A stretch of DNA of 64,000 nt from Pseudorhodoferax sp. Leaf265 (GCF_001422365.1 NZ_LMMT01000017.1:16146-80145), one strand, 5' to 3'. Numbered from the stretch's first letter, positions 25,638-35,172 are shown. The notes: a model not told the origin generated them from the letters alone. Program-made: numbers and translations.

Positions 25638-26834
25638 ATGGACCTGAACTTCACGCCCGAGGAACTCGCGTTCCGCGACGAGGTGCGCAGCTTCCTTGCG
25701 AACAAGCTGCCCGCACGCATCGCCGCCAAGACCAAGGCCGGTCAGCGCCTGACCAAGCAGGACCAGGAAGAGTGGCACGCCATCCTGCAATCGCGCGGCT
25801 GGCTCGCCTACCACTGGCCCAAGCAGTACGGCGGCCCGGGCTTCACGGCCGTCGAGAAGTTCATCTTCGACACCGAGTGCTGCCTGGCCGGCGGCCCGCG
25901 CATCGTGCCCTTCGGCGTGAGCATGCTGGGCCCGGTGCTGATCAAGTACGGCAGCCAGGCCCACAAGGACCACTACCTGCCACGCATCCTGAGTGGCGAA
26001 GACTGGTGGTGCCAGGGCTACAGCGAGCCCGGCGCCGGCTCGGACCTGGCTTCGGTCAAGACCACGGCCGTGCGCCAGGGCGACCACTACATCGTGAACG
26101 GCCAGAAGACCTGGACCACCCAGGGCCAGCACGCCGACAAGATCTTCAGCCTGGTGCGCACCGACCGCGAGGCCAAGGCCCAGTCGGGCATCAGCTTCCT
26201 GCTCATGGACATGAAGGCGCCCGGCGTGGAGCTGCGCCCGATCCGCACGCTGGACGGCGACCGCGAGGTCAACGAGGTGTTCTTCACCGACGTGAAGGTG
26301 CCCGTGGAGAACCTGGTCGGCGAGGAAAACAAGGGCTGGACCTATGCCAAGTACCTGCTGACCTACGAGCGCACCGGCATCGCGGGCGTGGGCTATTGCG
26401 TGGCCACGATGGAAAAGCTCAAGGTCATCGCCGCCAAGGTGCGCAAGAACGGCAAGCCGCTGGACCAGGACCCGCTCTTCGCCGCACGCATGGCCCGCGT
26501 CGAGATCGACCTGGAGAACATGAAGACCACCAACCTGCGCGTGCTGTCGGCCACGGCCCACGGCGCTGTGCCGGGCGCGGAAAGCTCCATGCTCAAGATC
26601 CGCGGCACCGAGCTGCGCCAGGAGATGCTCTCGCTGATCCGCCGCGCCATGGGGCCGTATGCCGCGCCCTACATCGAGGCCGCGCAGTACGAGGGCTACA
26701 CGGGCGAGCCGCTCGGCCCCGAGGCCGCCGCCACGGCCGCGGCCAGCTACTTCAACTACCGCAAGCTGTCGATCTTCGGCGGCTCCAACGAGATCCAGAA
26801 GAACATCATCTCCAAGATGATTCTTGGGCTCTGA
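25638..26834 (+). CDS. pimC: Acyl-CoA dehydrogenase, pimeloyl-CoA dehydrogenase large-subunit type
   Basis: A 398-residue FAD acyl-CoA dehydrogenase beginning MDLNFTPEELAFRDEVRSFL. It contains WCQGYSEPGAGSDLASVKT, VNGQKTWTTQGQHAD and the C-terminal KLSIFGGSNEIQKNIISKMI. The sequence resembles proteins described as PimC, the large subunit of pimeloyl-CoA dehydrogenase, and the next gene is a PimD-like partner. The pair probably forms a heteromer that introduces the 2,3-double bond into a dicarboxylyl- or cyclic acyl-CoA. Substrate is inferred from gene order. Confidence 0.82.
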   Translation: MDLNFTPEELAFRDEVRSFLANKLPARIAAKTKAGQRLTKQDQEEWHAILQSRGWLAYHWPKQYGGPGFTAVEKFIFDTECCLAGGPRIVPFGVSMLGPVLIKYGSQAHKDHYLPRILSGEDWWCQGYSEPGAGSDLASVKTTAVRQGDHYIVNGQKTWTTQGQHADKIFSLVRTDREAKAQSGISFLLMDMKAPGVELRPIRTLDGDREVNEVFFTDVKVPVENLVGEENKGWTYAKYLLTYERTGIAGVGYCVATMEKLKVIAAKVRKNGKPLDQDPLFAARMARVEIDLENMKTTNLRVLSATAHGAVPGAESSMLKIRGTELRQEMLSLIRRAMGPYAAPYIEAAQYEGYTGEPLGPEAAATAAASYFNYRKLSIFGGSNEIQKNIISKMILGL

Positions 26835-26850
26835 GCAGGGGAGCGACACC

Positions 26851-27990
26851 ATGAACTTCACACACACCGAAGACCGCCGCATGCTGGCGGACTCGCTGGA
26901 CCGCTACCTGGCCGAGCAGTACGGCTTCGTCGAGCGCGACCACATCGCCTGGAGCGAGGCCGGCTGCAGCGACAAGCACTGGAACCAGCTGGCCGAGATC
27001 GGCGCGCTGGGCGCACTCTTCCCCGAATCCGTGGGCGGCTTCGGCGGCGGCGGCTTCGACGTGGCCGTGGTCTTCGAGAGCCTGGGCAAGGGCCTCGTGG
27101 TCGAGCCCTTCCTGGGCGCGCTCGTGGTCGGCCGCGCCATCGCGCAGGCCGGCAACGCCGCGCAGCAGGAGCGCATCGCCGGCCTCGTGGACGGCAGCAC
27201 CGTGGCTGCGCTCGCGCACGATGAGCCCGGGTCGCATTACGAGCCCACGCTGGTCGCCACGCGCGCCGAGAAGAACGCGGGCGGCTGGGTGCTGAATGGC
27301 GCCAAGGCCGTGGTGCAGCAGGGCCAGCGCGCCGGGCTGCTGCTGGTGTCCGCGCGCACATCGGGCAAGGCCGACGATGCCCAGGGCATCTCGTTGTTCC
27401 TGGTGCCTGGCGGTGCCGAGGGCCTCGCCTTGCGCGGCTACGCCAAGATCGACGGTGGCCGCGCGGCCGAAGTCACTCTGGAGAACGTGCAGGTCGGCGC
27501 CGACGCGCTGCTGGGCACCGAGGGCGCCGGAGCGGACGTGCTGGAACACGCCACGGGCTGGGGCCTGCTGGCCCTGGCCGCCGAGTCGCTGGGCGCGATG
27601 GAAGTGGCCAAGCGCGACACGCTGGAGTATCTGCGCACGCGCAAGCAGTTCGGCGTGCCCATCGGCAGCTTCCAGGCCCTGCAGCACCGCATGGCCGACC
27701 TGCTGATCGAGGTCGAGCAGGCGCGCTCGGCCGTCATCAACGCGGCCGCCGCGATCGATGGCGACGACCGCATCGCGCGCGAGCGTGCGCTGTCGGCCGC
27801 CAAGTTCAGCGTCGGCAAGATCGGCACGCGCGTGGCCGAGGAAGCCATCCAGCTGCACGGCGGCATCGGCATGACCTGGGAGCTGCCGCTGGCGCACTAC
27901 GCCAAGCGCCTCGTGATGATCGACCACCAGCTCGGCGACGAGGATTTCCACCTGGAGCGCTACATCGCGCTGGGCCGGGAGGCCGCATGA
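26851..27990 (+). CDS. pimD: Acyl-CoA dehydrogenase, pimeloyl-CoA dehydrogenase small-subunit type
   Basis: A 379-residue acyl-CoA dehydrogenase-fold protein, more divergent than its partner. MNFTHTEDRRMLADSLDRYL opens it; FPESVGGFGGGGFDVAVVFE, LRTRKQFGVPIGSFQALQHR and EEAIQLHGGIGMTWELPLAH are family blocks. It resembles PimD, the small subunit that pairs with PimC. ATG 26851 follows a GGGGAGCG site 16 bases after pimC, and its stop overlaps the following hydratase gene, consistent with one transcript. Confidence 0.82.
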   Translation: MNFTHTEDRRMLADSLDRYLAEQYGFVERDHIAWSEAGCSDKHWNQLAEIGALGALFPESVGGFGGGGFDVAVVFESLGKGLVVEPFLGALVVGRAIAQAGNAAQQERIAGLVDGSTVAALAHDEPGSHYEPTLVATRAEKNAGGWVLNGAKAVVQQGQRAGLLLVSARTSGKADDAQGISLFLVPGGAEGLALRGYAKIDGGRAAEVTLENVQVGADALLGTEGAGADVLEHATGWGLLALAAESLGAMEVAKRDTLEYLRTRKQFGVPIGSFQALQHRMADLLIEVEQARSAVINAAAAIDGDDRIARERALSAAKFSVGKIGTRVAEEAIQLHGGIGMTWELPLAHYAKRLVMIDHQLGDEDFHLERYIALGREAA

Positions 27991-28784
27991 CGTCCGACGC
28001 ATTGCTCACGCGCCGCGAAGGCGCCGTGCTGGTCCTGGTCAACAACAACCCGGCCGCGCGCAACGCGCTGTCGGCCGAGTTCTACACGGCCGCCACCCAG
28101 GCACTCGCCGACGCAGAAACAGACCCCACCATCGGCGCCGTGGTGCTGACCGGCGCGGGCAACTTCTTCTGCGCCGGCGGCAACCTGAACCAGCTCATCA
28201 CGCGCCGCGACATGGCTCCGCACGAGCGCCGCGAGCGGCTGGAGTTGCTGCACGGCTTCGTCCGCCGGCTGCGCGACAGTTCCAAGCCCGTGATCGCGGC
28301 CGTCGAAGGCGGCGCGGCCGGCGCCGGCCTGTCGGTGGCGCTGGCCTGCGACCTGCTCGTGTCCTCGCGCGAGGCCTTCTTCAGCGCCACCTACATCAAG
28401 GTCGGCCTCACGCCCGACGGGGGGCTGACCTCCTTCCTCGCCGAGTTCGTCTCGCGCCAGCTGCTGACCGAGCTGTGCCTGACGGGCGAGCGCGTCACGG
28501 CCGAACGCCTGCATGCGCTGGGCGCCGTCAACCGCCTGGTCGATGCGGGCCAGGCCGAGGCCGCTGCCATCGCGCTCGGCGCGCAGCTGGCGGAAGGCCC
28601 GGCCCGCGCCAGCGCGCGCATCAAGGCGCTGTGCCGCGGCGCGCACGCGCGCACGCTGGACGAACAGCTGGAGCTGGAAGCCGCCTCCATGGTCGAGAGC
28701 CAGGGCGACGACGAAGCGCAGGAGGGCATCGGCGCCTTCCTTGGCAAGCGCAAAGCGGACTTCGCCGCGCTGCGCCGGCGCTGA
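27987..28784 (+). CDS. Enoyl-CoA hydratase/isomerase family protein
   Basis: A 265-residue crotonase. The oxyanion-hole segments are NFFCAGGNLNQLI and AVEGGAAGAGLSVALACDLL; KVGLTPDGGLTSFLAEFVS carries Asp where hydratases often have Glu, so it may be an isomerase or thioester-specific hydratase rather than a standard enoyl-CoA hydratase. ATG 27987 overlaps the pimD stop. Since the first gene already supplies a hydratase domain, this one may act on an unusual intermediate. Confidence 0.88.
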   Translation: MTSDALLTRREGAVLVLVNNNPAARNALSAEFYTAATQALADAETDPTIGAVVLTGAGNFFCAGGNLNQLITRRDMAPHERRERLELLHGFVRRLRDSSKPVIAAVEGGAAGAGLSVALACDLLVSSREAFFSATYIKVGLTPDGGLTSFLAEFVSRQLLTELCLTGERVTAERLHALGAVNRLVDAGQAEAAAIALGAQLAEGPARASARIKALCRGAHARTLDEQLELEAASMVESQGDDEAQEGIGAFLGKRKADFAALRRR

Positions 28785-28819
28785 CAATCGCGCATCCACA
28801 ACGAACGGAGACTGTTCCC

Positions 28820-29983
28820 ATGACCGCTACCTCCCCTGGACTGCCGCTGGCCGGCGTGCGCGTGCTCGACTTCTCGCGCGTGCTGGCCGGGCCGCTGTGC
28901 GCCCAGGTGCTCGGCGATTTCGGCGCCGACGTCGTCAAGATCGAGCATCCCCAGCGCGGCGACGACACGCGCGACTGGGGCATCCGCGTCGGCAAGACCG
29001 AGACCACCTACTTCAACAGCATGAACCGCAACAAGCGGTCCATCGCGCTGGACCTGGCCACGCCCGAGGGCCAGGACATGGCGCGCCAGCTGGTGGCCAA
29101 GGCCGATGTGCTGGTGCAGAACTTCAAGACCGGCGGCATGGAGAAGATGGGCCTGGGCTACGAGCAGCTGCGCGCCATCAACCCGCGCCTGGTCTATGTC
29201 TCGGTCACGGGCTACAACCGCGGCGGCCCCGAGGCCAAGCGCCCGGGCTACGACCTCGTGATCCAGGGCCAGGCCGGCATCATGGCCATGAATGGCGAAG
29301 AGGGCCAAGGCCCACTCAAGTTCGGCATCGCCGCGGTCGACCTCATGACCGGCATGGCCAGCGCCCAGGCCGTGCTGGCCGCGCTCTACCAGCGCGAGAA
29401 GACCGGCACCGGCCGCCATGTGGAGATGGCGCTGTACGACTGCGGCCTCATGATCACGGCCTACAGCGGCCTGGAGGCGCTGCACCTGGGCGAGGACCCG
29501 CCCAAGTACGGCAACGCGCACCCGTCCATCGTGCCCTACGGCGTGTTCGACGCGGCGGACGGCCCGGTCATCATCAGCGTGGGCAACAACGCGCAGTTCG
29601 AGCGCCTGTGCATCGACGCGCTGCAGCGCCCCGACCTGGCGGCCGACGAGCGCTTCAAGACCAACCTGGGCCGCGGCCAGAACCGCGCCGCGCTGCTGCC
29701 CGAGCTCTACAAGGAGATCGGCAGCCGCCCGCGCGACCAGCTCGTCGCCGCCATGACCAAGGCCGGCATCCCCTGCGGCGAGGTGCTGGGCCTGCACCAG
29801 GCGCTGACCTCGCAGCGCACCCAGGAAGGCGGGCTGGTCACCGAGCATCCGCACCCCGTGGCCGGCACGACCCAGGTGCTGGCCCCGCCCTACCGCATCG
29901 ACGGCGAGCGCCTGCCGGTGCGCCTTGCGCCGCCGCAGCTCGGTGCCGACCGCGACACCGTGCTGCGCGACTGGCTCGGCTGA
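28820..29983 (+). CDS. CaiB/BaiF family CoA-transferase
   Basis: A 387-residue type III CoA-transferase. GVRVLDFSRVLAGPLCAQVL and DFGADVVKIEHPQRGD open it; KRSIALDLATPEGQD and GYDLVIQGQAGIMAMNGEEG, with Asp in the position of the CoA-accepting aspartate, are typical. It should activate the substrate acid by CoA exchange, replacing the ligase (PimA) found in some pim operons. An AACGGAG site precedes ATG 28820; the gap to the hydratase is 35 bases. Confidence 0.92.
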   Translation: MTATSPGLPLAGVRVLDFSRVLAGPLCAQVLGDFGADVVKIEHPQRGDDTRDWGIRVGKTETTYFNSMNRNKRSIALDLATPEGQDMARQLVAKADVLVQNFKTGGMEKMGLGYEQLRAINPRLVYVSVTGYNRGGPEAKRPGYDLVIQGQAGIMAMNGEEGQGPLKFGIAAVDLMTGMASAQAVLAALYQREKTGTGRHVEMALYDCGLMITAYSGLEALHLGEDPPKYGNAHPSIVPYGVFDAADGPVIISVGNNAQFERLCIDALQRPDLAADERFKTNLGRGQNRAALLPELYKEIGSRPRDQLVAAMTKAGIPCGEVLGLHQALTSQRTQEGGLVTEHPHPVAGTTQVLAPPYRIDGERLPVRLAPPQLGADRDTVLRDWLG

Positions 29984-30015
29984 GCCGCCTCTTCTTCCTC
30001 GACCCATTGTTCTGC

Positions 30016-31011
30016 ATGACCGATCTGCAACGTCCCACCCTCACCCGCCGCAGCCTCACGGCCCTGGCCCTCGGCACCGCGCTGGCACCACTGGCCGGCC
30101 GGGCCCAGGGCTTCCCGAGCAAGCTCATCACTTTGTACGTGCCGTTCCCGCCCGGCGGGCCGACCGACACCGCCTCGCGCATCGTGGGCCAGAAGCTGGG
30201 CGAGATCCTCAAGCAGACCGTCATCGTGGAGAACCGGCCCGGCGCCTCGGGCTCCATCGCCGCAACCGCCCTGGCGCGCATGCCGGCCGATGGCCACAGC
30301 CTCATGATGCTGGCCACGCCCACGCTGCTGGCGCCGCACCTGTACCCGGCCGTCAAGTTCGACATCAACAAGGACTTCACGGCCGTGGGGACGACCTACG
30401 ACCTGCCCATCGTGGTGGTGGTCAACCCCACGCAGCTGCCCGACGTGCGCACGCTGCCGGAGCTGATCGCCAAGGCCAAGGCCAGCAAGCCGCCGCTGAA
30501 CTACACGAGCTCGGGCCAGGGCAGCTTCGGCCACCTGACCATGGAGCTGCTCAAGATCCAGGGCGGCTTCGACATGACGCACGTGCCCTACAAGGGCGGC
30601 GTGCCGGCCATCACCGACCTGCTGGGCGGCCAGGTGCCCGTGATGTACGCCGACATGGTCGCTGCGCTGCCGCACATCCAGGCCGGCAAGCTGCGCGCCA
30701 TCGCGGTCGGCTCGCCCCAGCGCGTGCCTTTCCTGCCCGACGTGAAGACGGTGGCCGAGCAGGGCTTCCCGGGCTTCTCGGCCGTGTCCTGGGGCGGCCT
30801 GCTGGCCCCGGCCGGCACGCCGGCGGCCGTGGTCAAGACGCTCAACGATGCGCTCAAGCAGGCACTGGCCGACCCCATGGTGCAGGACAAGCTCAAGACT
30901 GCCGGCACCTTCGCGGCGTGGCAGTCGCCGGCCGACACGGCCGCGCGCATCCGCAGCGACGACCAGCAGTGGGGCACGCTCATCAAAGAAAAAGGCATCG
31001 CCGGCAGTTGA
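30016..31011 (+). CDS. Tripartite tricarboxylate transporter binding protein (Bug family)
   Basis: A 331-residue periplasmic binding protein. The signal peptide has TRRSLTALALGTALA, with a single-residue departure from a Tat-like RR pattern, and ends near GRAQG. LITLYVPFPPGGPTDTASRI is the Bug-family ligand loop; KDFTAVGTTYD, THVPYKGGVPAITDLLGGQV and PGFSAVSWGGLLAPAGTPAA follow. It closes the pim-like operon and probably delivers its substrate acid, but no TctA/TctB membrane genes are adjacent. Confidence 0.93.
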   Translation: MTDLQRPTLTRRSLTALALGTALAPLAGRAQGFPSKLITLYVPFPPGGPTDTASRIVGQKLGEILKQTVIVENRPGASGSIAATALARMPADGHSLMMLATPTLLAPHLYPAVKFDINKDFTAVGTTYDLPIVVVVNPTQLPDVRTLPELIAKAKASKPPLNYTSSGQGSFGHLTMELLKIQGGFDMTHVPYKGGVPAITDLLGGQVPVMYADMVAALPHIQAGKLRAIAVGSPQRVPFLPDVKTVAEQGFPGFSAVSWGGLLAPAGTPAAVVKTLNDALKQALADPMVQDKLKTAGTFAAWQSPADTAARIRSDDQQWGTLIKEKGIAGS

Positions 31012-31026
31012 GCCGACGGCATGCGC

Positions 31027-31431
31027 TCAGCGCATGCGGCGCAGCCGCTCGATCTCTGCCCGGCCCAGTGAGGTGATGTCGACGACGATGGCGCGGTCGC
31101 CTTCGCCGCGGCCGTCGTCGTAGGTCACGGCCGCCTCCACCATGCCCTGCTTGCGCAGCACGTCGACGAGGCGCACCGCGCTGCCTGACACCGGCAGCGG
31201 AAACAGCGCCTGGGCGAGGCCGACCAGGTAGTCGCTGTCGGATGGTTCGCGCGCGGCGGCAGGCTTCCCGTCGGCCTCCGCCAGCCGGGCGCACACCCAG
31301 GCACTGCCGCCCCGCGCGCGCAGCTGCTCCGCCTCGGCCTGCGAGAGTTCCAGCTGCACGGCCACCATCTTTTCCGGCTGTGGCGGCACAGCGACCGGCG
31401 TGGCAGCTCGGACATCGACATTCGGTTCCAT
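31027..31431 (-). CDS. Hypothetical protein, 134 residues
   Basis: Not recognised. The likely start is ATG 31431 (MEPNVDVRAATPV); a longer frame opens upstream but lacks conserved features. EKMVAVQLELSQAEAEQLRA looks like the start of a small alpha/beta domain, and the C terminus is DRAIVVDITSLGRAEIERLR. There is no signal peptide or membrane segment. It is convergent with the Bug receptor and on the strand of the downstream small-gene run. Confidence 0.55.
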   Translation of the reverse strand: MEPNVDVRAATPVAVPPQPEKMVAVQLELSQAEAEQLRARGGSAWVCARLAEADGKPAAAREPSDSDYLVGLAQALFPLPVSGSAVRLVDVLRKQGMVEAAVTYDDGRGEGDRAIVVDITSLGRAEIERLRRMR

Positions 31432-31521
31432 GGGCTTCTCCGTGGTGTGCGTGGTCGGCCCGGCGGGCCATTTCAGCGCCAGGTTAGTGGACGCGTACAC
31501 CGGCACGGCGGCTGCGGGGCG

Positions 31522-31806
31522 TCACCGCCGCGGGCCGTCAGCGGCCATGCCGTGCGCAGGTGGCAGGCCCAGACGGATCGGGCCACCCAGCGCCGTCGCG
31601 TCCACCGGCACACCGCCGCGCGTCACGTGCAGCCGCCCCGCTTGCACCAGCTGCTGTGCCACCCCACGCACCTGCGGCATCAGGCCGCGCCAGCGCGCGC
31701 CCTCCGGCTCCAGCGTGCGCGCCACCTCGGACGGGCACACCGTGGCACCGGGCCTGCGGGCGGCCAGCAGATCGAAGATGCAGCGCTCGACCGCGGCGTC
31801 CGTCAT
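31522..31806 (-). CDS. DUF3253 domain protein
   Basis: A 94-residue protein with the DUF3253 pattern: CIFDLLAARRPGATVCPSEV followed by ARTL, WRGLMPQVRGVAQQLV and VPVDATALGGPIRLGL. The family looks like a small winged helix and has no assigned function. ATG 31806 overlaps the stop of the DUF72 gene by four bases, so the two are likely translated together, downstream of the DNA glycosylase. Confidence 0.78.
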   Translation of the reverse strand: MTDAAVERCIFDLLAARRPGATVCPSEVARTLEPEGARWRGLMPQVRGVAQQLVQAGRLHVTRGGVPVDATALGGPIRLGLPPAHGMAADGPRR

Positions 31807-32561
31807 GGCCCGCCCGCCAAGGCCTGCAGGCGCAGCGCATCGGACGCCGCAGCGCCCGATGCCGTGTTGTCGAAGATGCACCAGCGCTCGGCGCCGGCCG
31901 GCCAGTGCGCCAGTTCGGCCGCACGGGCCTGCAGCCAGTCGTCGCCATAGGCCGACCAGTAGGTGTGCGGCGATCCGTGCCAGCGGTGGTACAGCACGGC
32001 GCCCGCGCCGTCACCCGCCGGCCCCAGCCAGCCGCCGGGCACGGCAGCCGCTGGCCAGCGCGCCGGATCGGCCGCGACACGGCCAACGCGCCAACGCACC
32101 AGCGCGCGGTCGGCCGTGGCCTCGAACCAGCTCGCGTGGCGCGGCTCGCAGACCACCGCGCCGTCGAACAGGCGCGCCAGCAGGCGGAAGAACGTGCCCA
32201 CAGGCCGGGCCTCGAAGGCCAGCGAGGGCGGCAGCTGGACCAGCAGCACGCCCAGCCGGTCGCCCAGGCCTGCCACCTCGGCGAGGAAGCGTTCCAGCGG
32301 CGCCCGCGCGGCACGCAGCCGCCCTTCGTGCGTGATGGCGCGCGGCAGCTTCACGGCGAAGCGAAAGCCCGGCGGCGTCTGCGCGGCCCAGCGCGCATAG
32401 ACCTCGGGCCGGTGGCTGCGGTAGAACGAAGTGTTGATCTCCGCGCAGCCGAGCACCCGGGCGTAGCGCGCCAGGTGGCTGCCTTCGCCGGCGAAGCGCT
32501 CGGCCACCGCGCGCGGAACACTCCAGCCCGCCGTGCCGATGCGCAGCGTCTGCGGGTTCAT
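31803..32561 (-). CDS. DUF72 (YecE-like) protein
   Basis: A 252-residue TIM-barrel-like protein of the DUF72 family: [56 protein letters not shown] and [11 protein letters not shown]. The family is uncharacterised though widely found near DNA-repair genes. ATG 32561 overlaps the stop of the glycosylase gene, and its own stop overlaps the DUF3253 start, giving a three-gene coupled run. Confidence 0.88.
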   Translation of the reverse strand: MNPQTLRIGTAGWSVPRAVAERFAGEGSHLARYARVLGCAEINTSFYRSHRPEVYARWAAQTPPGFRFAVKLPRAITHEGRLRAARAPLERFLAEVAGLGDRLGVLLVQLPPSLAFEARPVGTFFRLLARLFDGAVVCEPRHASWFEATADRALVRWRVGRVAADPARWPAAAVPGGWLGPAGDGAGAVLYHRWHGSPHTYWSAYGDDWLQARAAELAHWPAGAERWCIFDNTASGAAASDALRLQALAGGP

Positions 32562-33121
32562 GGGAAGCGCCGGCTCACGAAGCACGAGCCCTGCAGCCCG
32601 AAGCGCCACGGCATCTCCTGCGCCTTGGAGATGCCGATGCGCGGGCCGACGATCACCTCCACCGGCTGCGGCGCGGACCGCAGTGCGAAGGGCGCCCGGT
32701 CCAGCGGCAGGCCGTCGTGCGCGCGCGTGATGCCCAGCGCCTGCCCCACACGGCCAGGGCCGGCGCACAGCAGCAAGTCGGCGACCGGTCCGCGGCGCGC
32801 ACGCATGCGCTCCTGGCCGTGCGTGGGTTCGATCGCGCGGACCAGCACCCCGGCGCCATGGCCGGCCTCGCGGCAGACCAGGTTGAGGCACCAGTGGATG
32901 CCGTAGGAGCGGTACACGTAGGCATGGCCGGGCGGGCCGAACATGCTGGCGTTGCGCGGATCGGGTCCGCGGTGGCTGTGCGAGGCCGGATCCTCGGCGT
33001 CGTAGGCCTCGGTCTCCACGATGCGGCCGCCGACACCGTCGACGAGCAGCACCGCGCCGATCAGGGCGCGGGCGAGGTCGACGGACGAGCCCTGGAAATC
33101 GAGCGCGGCAGCGGCTGGCAT
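32558..33121 (-). CDS. mpg: DNA-3-methyladenine glycosylase (AAG/MPG type)
   Basis: A 187-residue base-excision glycosylase of the eukaryotic-like AAG family. [32 protein letters not shown] with the catalytic Glu, [20 protein letters not shown] and [11 protein letters not shown] are family motifs. It removes alkylated purines from DNA. It is the first gene of the coupled run with the DUF72 and DUF3253 genes and follows a short gap after the Bug-receptor gene on the same strand. Confidence 0.93.
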   Translation of the reverse strand: MPAAAALDFQGSSVDLARALIGAVLLVDGVGGRIVETEAYDAEDPASHSHRGPDPRNASMFGPPGHAYVYRSYGIHWCLNLVCREAGHGAGVLVRAIEPTHGQERMRARRGPVADLLLCAGPGRVGQALGITRAHDGLPLDRAPFALRSAPQPVEVIVGPRIGISKAQEMPWRFGLQGSCFVSRRFP

Positions 33122-33206
33122 GGCCGCATGCTAAGCACGGTCCAACGGCGCGCGCGTCAGCCACCGCCGTGCACGCGCGTCGCCGCGCGTGCTGCGCGTT
33201 GGTGCC

Positions 33207-34190
33207 CTACTCGGCCTTGATGTTGTTGTCCTTGACCACCTTGGCCCAGCGCACGGTCTCCACCTGCATCCACTCGGCCATCTGCTGGCGGCTCATGTCC
33301 GAAGGCTCGGAACCGAGCTCGGCCAGGCGCTTGGCCACGTCGGGCCGCGCCACGATCTGCTGGACCGTGGCCTGCAGCTTGTCCAGCACCGCGGGCGGCG
33401 TGCCGGCCGGCGCCAGCAGGCCCTGCCAGGAGCCGGTCACGAAGTCCGGAATCTGCGAGGCCACCGTGGGCACGCCCGGCGTGGCCGCGAAGGGCTTGGC
33501 GCTCGTCACCGCGATGGCCTTGATCTTGCCGCCCTGCACCAGCGGGTTGGTCGCCAGCACGCTGGCCATGGCGCTGTCGATCTGCCCGCCGGCCAGGTCC
33601 GCCAGCGCCTGGGCGCCGCCCTTGTAGCCGATCACGTTGAACTCGAAGCCCTTGTTCTGCGCCAGCAGGATGCCGGCCAGCTGGCTGATGGACGCCAGCG
33701 GCGTGCCGAAGCTGATCGGCTTGCCCGACTTCTTGGCGTAGGCGGCCAGCTCGTCGATGTTCTTGACCGGCAGGTCCTGGCGCACCACCAGCAGGTGCGG
33801 CGAATAGGCCGGCATGGTGACGGGCGTCAGCTCCTTGAGCGGGTTGTAGTTGAGCTGGGCCACGCTGGGGCCGATGGTGGCGTTGCTCATGTCCATCAGC
33901 AGCAGCGTGTAGCCGTCGGGCGCGGACTTGGCCACGAAGGACGCGCCGATGTGGCCGTTGCCGCCGGCCTTGTTCTCCACGATGACGGGCTGCTTGAGCG
34001 TCTCGCCGAGTTCCTTGGCGAGCAGGCGGCCCAGCACGTCCGAGGTGCCGCCCGCGGGGTTGGGCACGATGATGCGGATCATCTTGTTCGGATAGTCCTG
34101 CGCGTGGCCGGGCCATGCGGCGCAGGCCAGCAGGGCCGTGGCGGCGATGCCGAGTGCGCGGCGGGAAAGGGTGAGGGTCTTGGATGCCAT
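33207..34190 (-). CDS. Tripartite tricarboxylate transporter binding protein (Bug family)
   Basis: A 327-residue periplasmic binding protein with a signal peptide (LSRRALGIAATALLACAAWP) ending near GHAQD. MIRIIVPNPAGGTSDVLGRL, IVENKAGGNGHIGASFVAKS, KELTPVTMPAYSPHLLVV and IGYKGGAQALADLAGGQIDS are typical. It is the last gene of a minus-strand cassette with the 2-hydroxyacid dehydrogenase and enolase-superfamily enzyme, so it probably captures their substrate. Confidence 0.93.
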   Translation of the reverse strand: MASKTLTLSRRALGIAATALLACAAWPGHAQDYPNKMIRIIVPNPAGGTSDVLGRLLAKELGETLKQPVIVENKAGGNGHIGASFVAKSAPDGYTLLLMDMSNATIGPSVAQLNYNPLKELTPVTMPAYSPHLLVVRQDLPVKNIDELAAYAKKSGKPISFGTPLASISQLAGILLAQNKGFEFNVIGYKGGAQALADLAGGQIDSAMASVLATNPLVQGGKIKAIAVTSAKPFAATPGVPTVASQIPDFVTGSWQGLLAPAGTPPAVLDKLQATVQQIVARPDVAKRLAELGSEPSDMSRQQMAEWMQVETVRWAKVVKDNNIKAE

Positions 34191-34218
34191 GCTTGTCTCC
34201 GGTGGTGGGTGTGGTGTC

Positions 34219-35172
34219 TCAGGTGGCGGGGTGGATCACGTTGCGCAGCGGCTGCCCTTGTTCCAGCCGCGCGATGTTGTCGGCCATGAAGCCGTAGCGC
34301 CGCGCCAGCAGCGCCGGCGTGATGGCCGAGATGTGCGGCGTCGCGCGCACGTTGGGCAGCGCCTGGATCGGGTGGCGCGAGGGCGCGACGGGCGGCTGGC
34401 CCTTCTTGGGGTACTGGTACCAGACATCAAGTGCGGCGCGCCCCAGACGCTGGGTCTTCAAGGCCTCGTACAGCGCTGTTTCATCGACGACCTCGGCGCG
34501 CGCCACGTTGACGAGCAGCGCGCCGGCCGGCAGCAGCGCCAACTGCTGTGCGCCGACCAGGCCGCGCGTGCCCTCGTCCAGGGGGCAGGCCAGCACCAGC
34601 ACGTCGGCGCGCGGCAGCACGCCGTCGAGCGCGGCGACGGCCACGCTTTCGTCCGCAAGGTCGTGCGGCCGGCCGCTGCGCGTGACGGCGAGCACCTGCA
34701 TGCCGAAGGCGCGCGCGCGGCGCGCGATCTCCTGGCCGATGTGGCCGAAGCCGACGATGACCACGGTCCGCCCCGCCGCCTCGCCATGCTGCGGCCGTGC
34801 GGCGTAGACCTCGGCAAAGGCCTCGGCATCGAGCCGCGCCGGGTACTGCCAGAGCTGCAGGCAGTGCTCCAGGATGGCGTGCAGCGTGAACTCGGCAATC
34901 GGCACCTCGTGGCCGTGCACGTTGCAGACCGTGGTGCCGGCCGGCAGCGCGGGCAGCGCGACCTGCTCGGCGCCGGCGCCCGGCACATGCACGAGGCGGC
35001 AACGCAGGCGCACGGCGGCGTCGGCATCGATGGCGTTGGCGATGACCACGTCGGCCGCGATCTCGCCCTGGGCGGGGAAGGCATCGAGCGCCTGCACCGC
35101 GTGCGCGGCGCCCAGCAGCGCGCGCAGGCGCGGCGCGTTGGGGGCATGGAGTCCGACGATCTTGATCAGCAT
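34219..35172 (-). CDS. D-isomer-specific 2-hydroxyacid dehydrogenase
   Basis: A 317-residue NAD-dependent dehydrogenase. The Rossmann motif is VVIVGFGHIGQEIARRARAF, followed by LVLACPLDEGTRGLVGAQQL and NVARAEVVDETALYEAL; the catalytic His appears in ATPHISAIT. AEFTLHAILEHCLQLWQY corresponds to the active-site helix. The start is ATG 35172 (MLIKIVGLHAPN). Between the Bug receptor and the enolase-superfamily gene, it probably oxidises or reduces a 2-hydroxy or 2-keto acid from the same substrate. Confidence 0.9.
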   Translation of the reverse strand: MLIKIVGLHAPNAPRLRALLGAAHAVQALDAFPAQGEIAADVVIANAIDADAAVRLRCRLVHVPGAGAEQVALPALPAGTTVCNVHGHEVPIAEFTLHAILEHCLQLWQYPARLDAEAFAEVYAARPQHGEAAGRTVVIVGFGHIGQEIARRARAFGMQVLAVTRSGRPHDLADESVAVAALDGVLPRADVLVLACPLDEGTRGLVGAQQLALLPAGALLVNVARAEVVDETALYEALKTQRLGRAALDVWYQYPKKGQPPVAPSRHPIQALPNVRATPHISAITPALLARRYGFMADNIARLEQGQPLRNVIHPAT

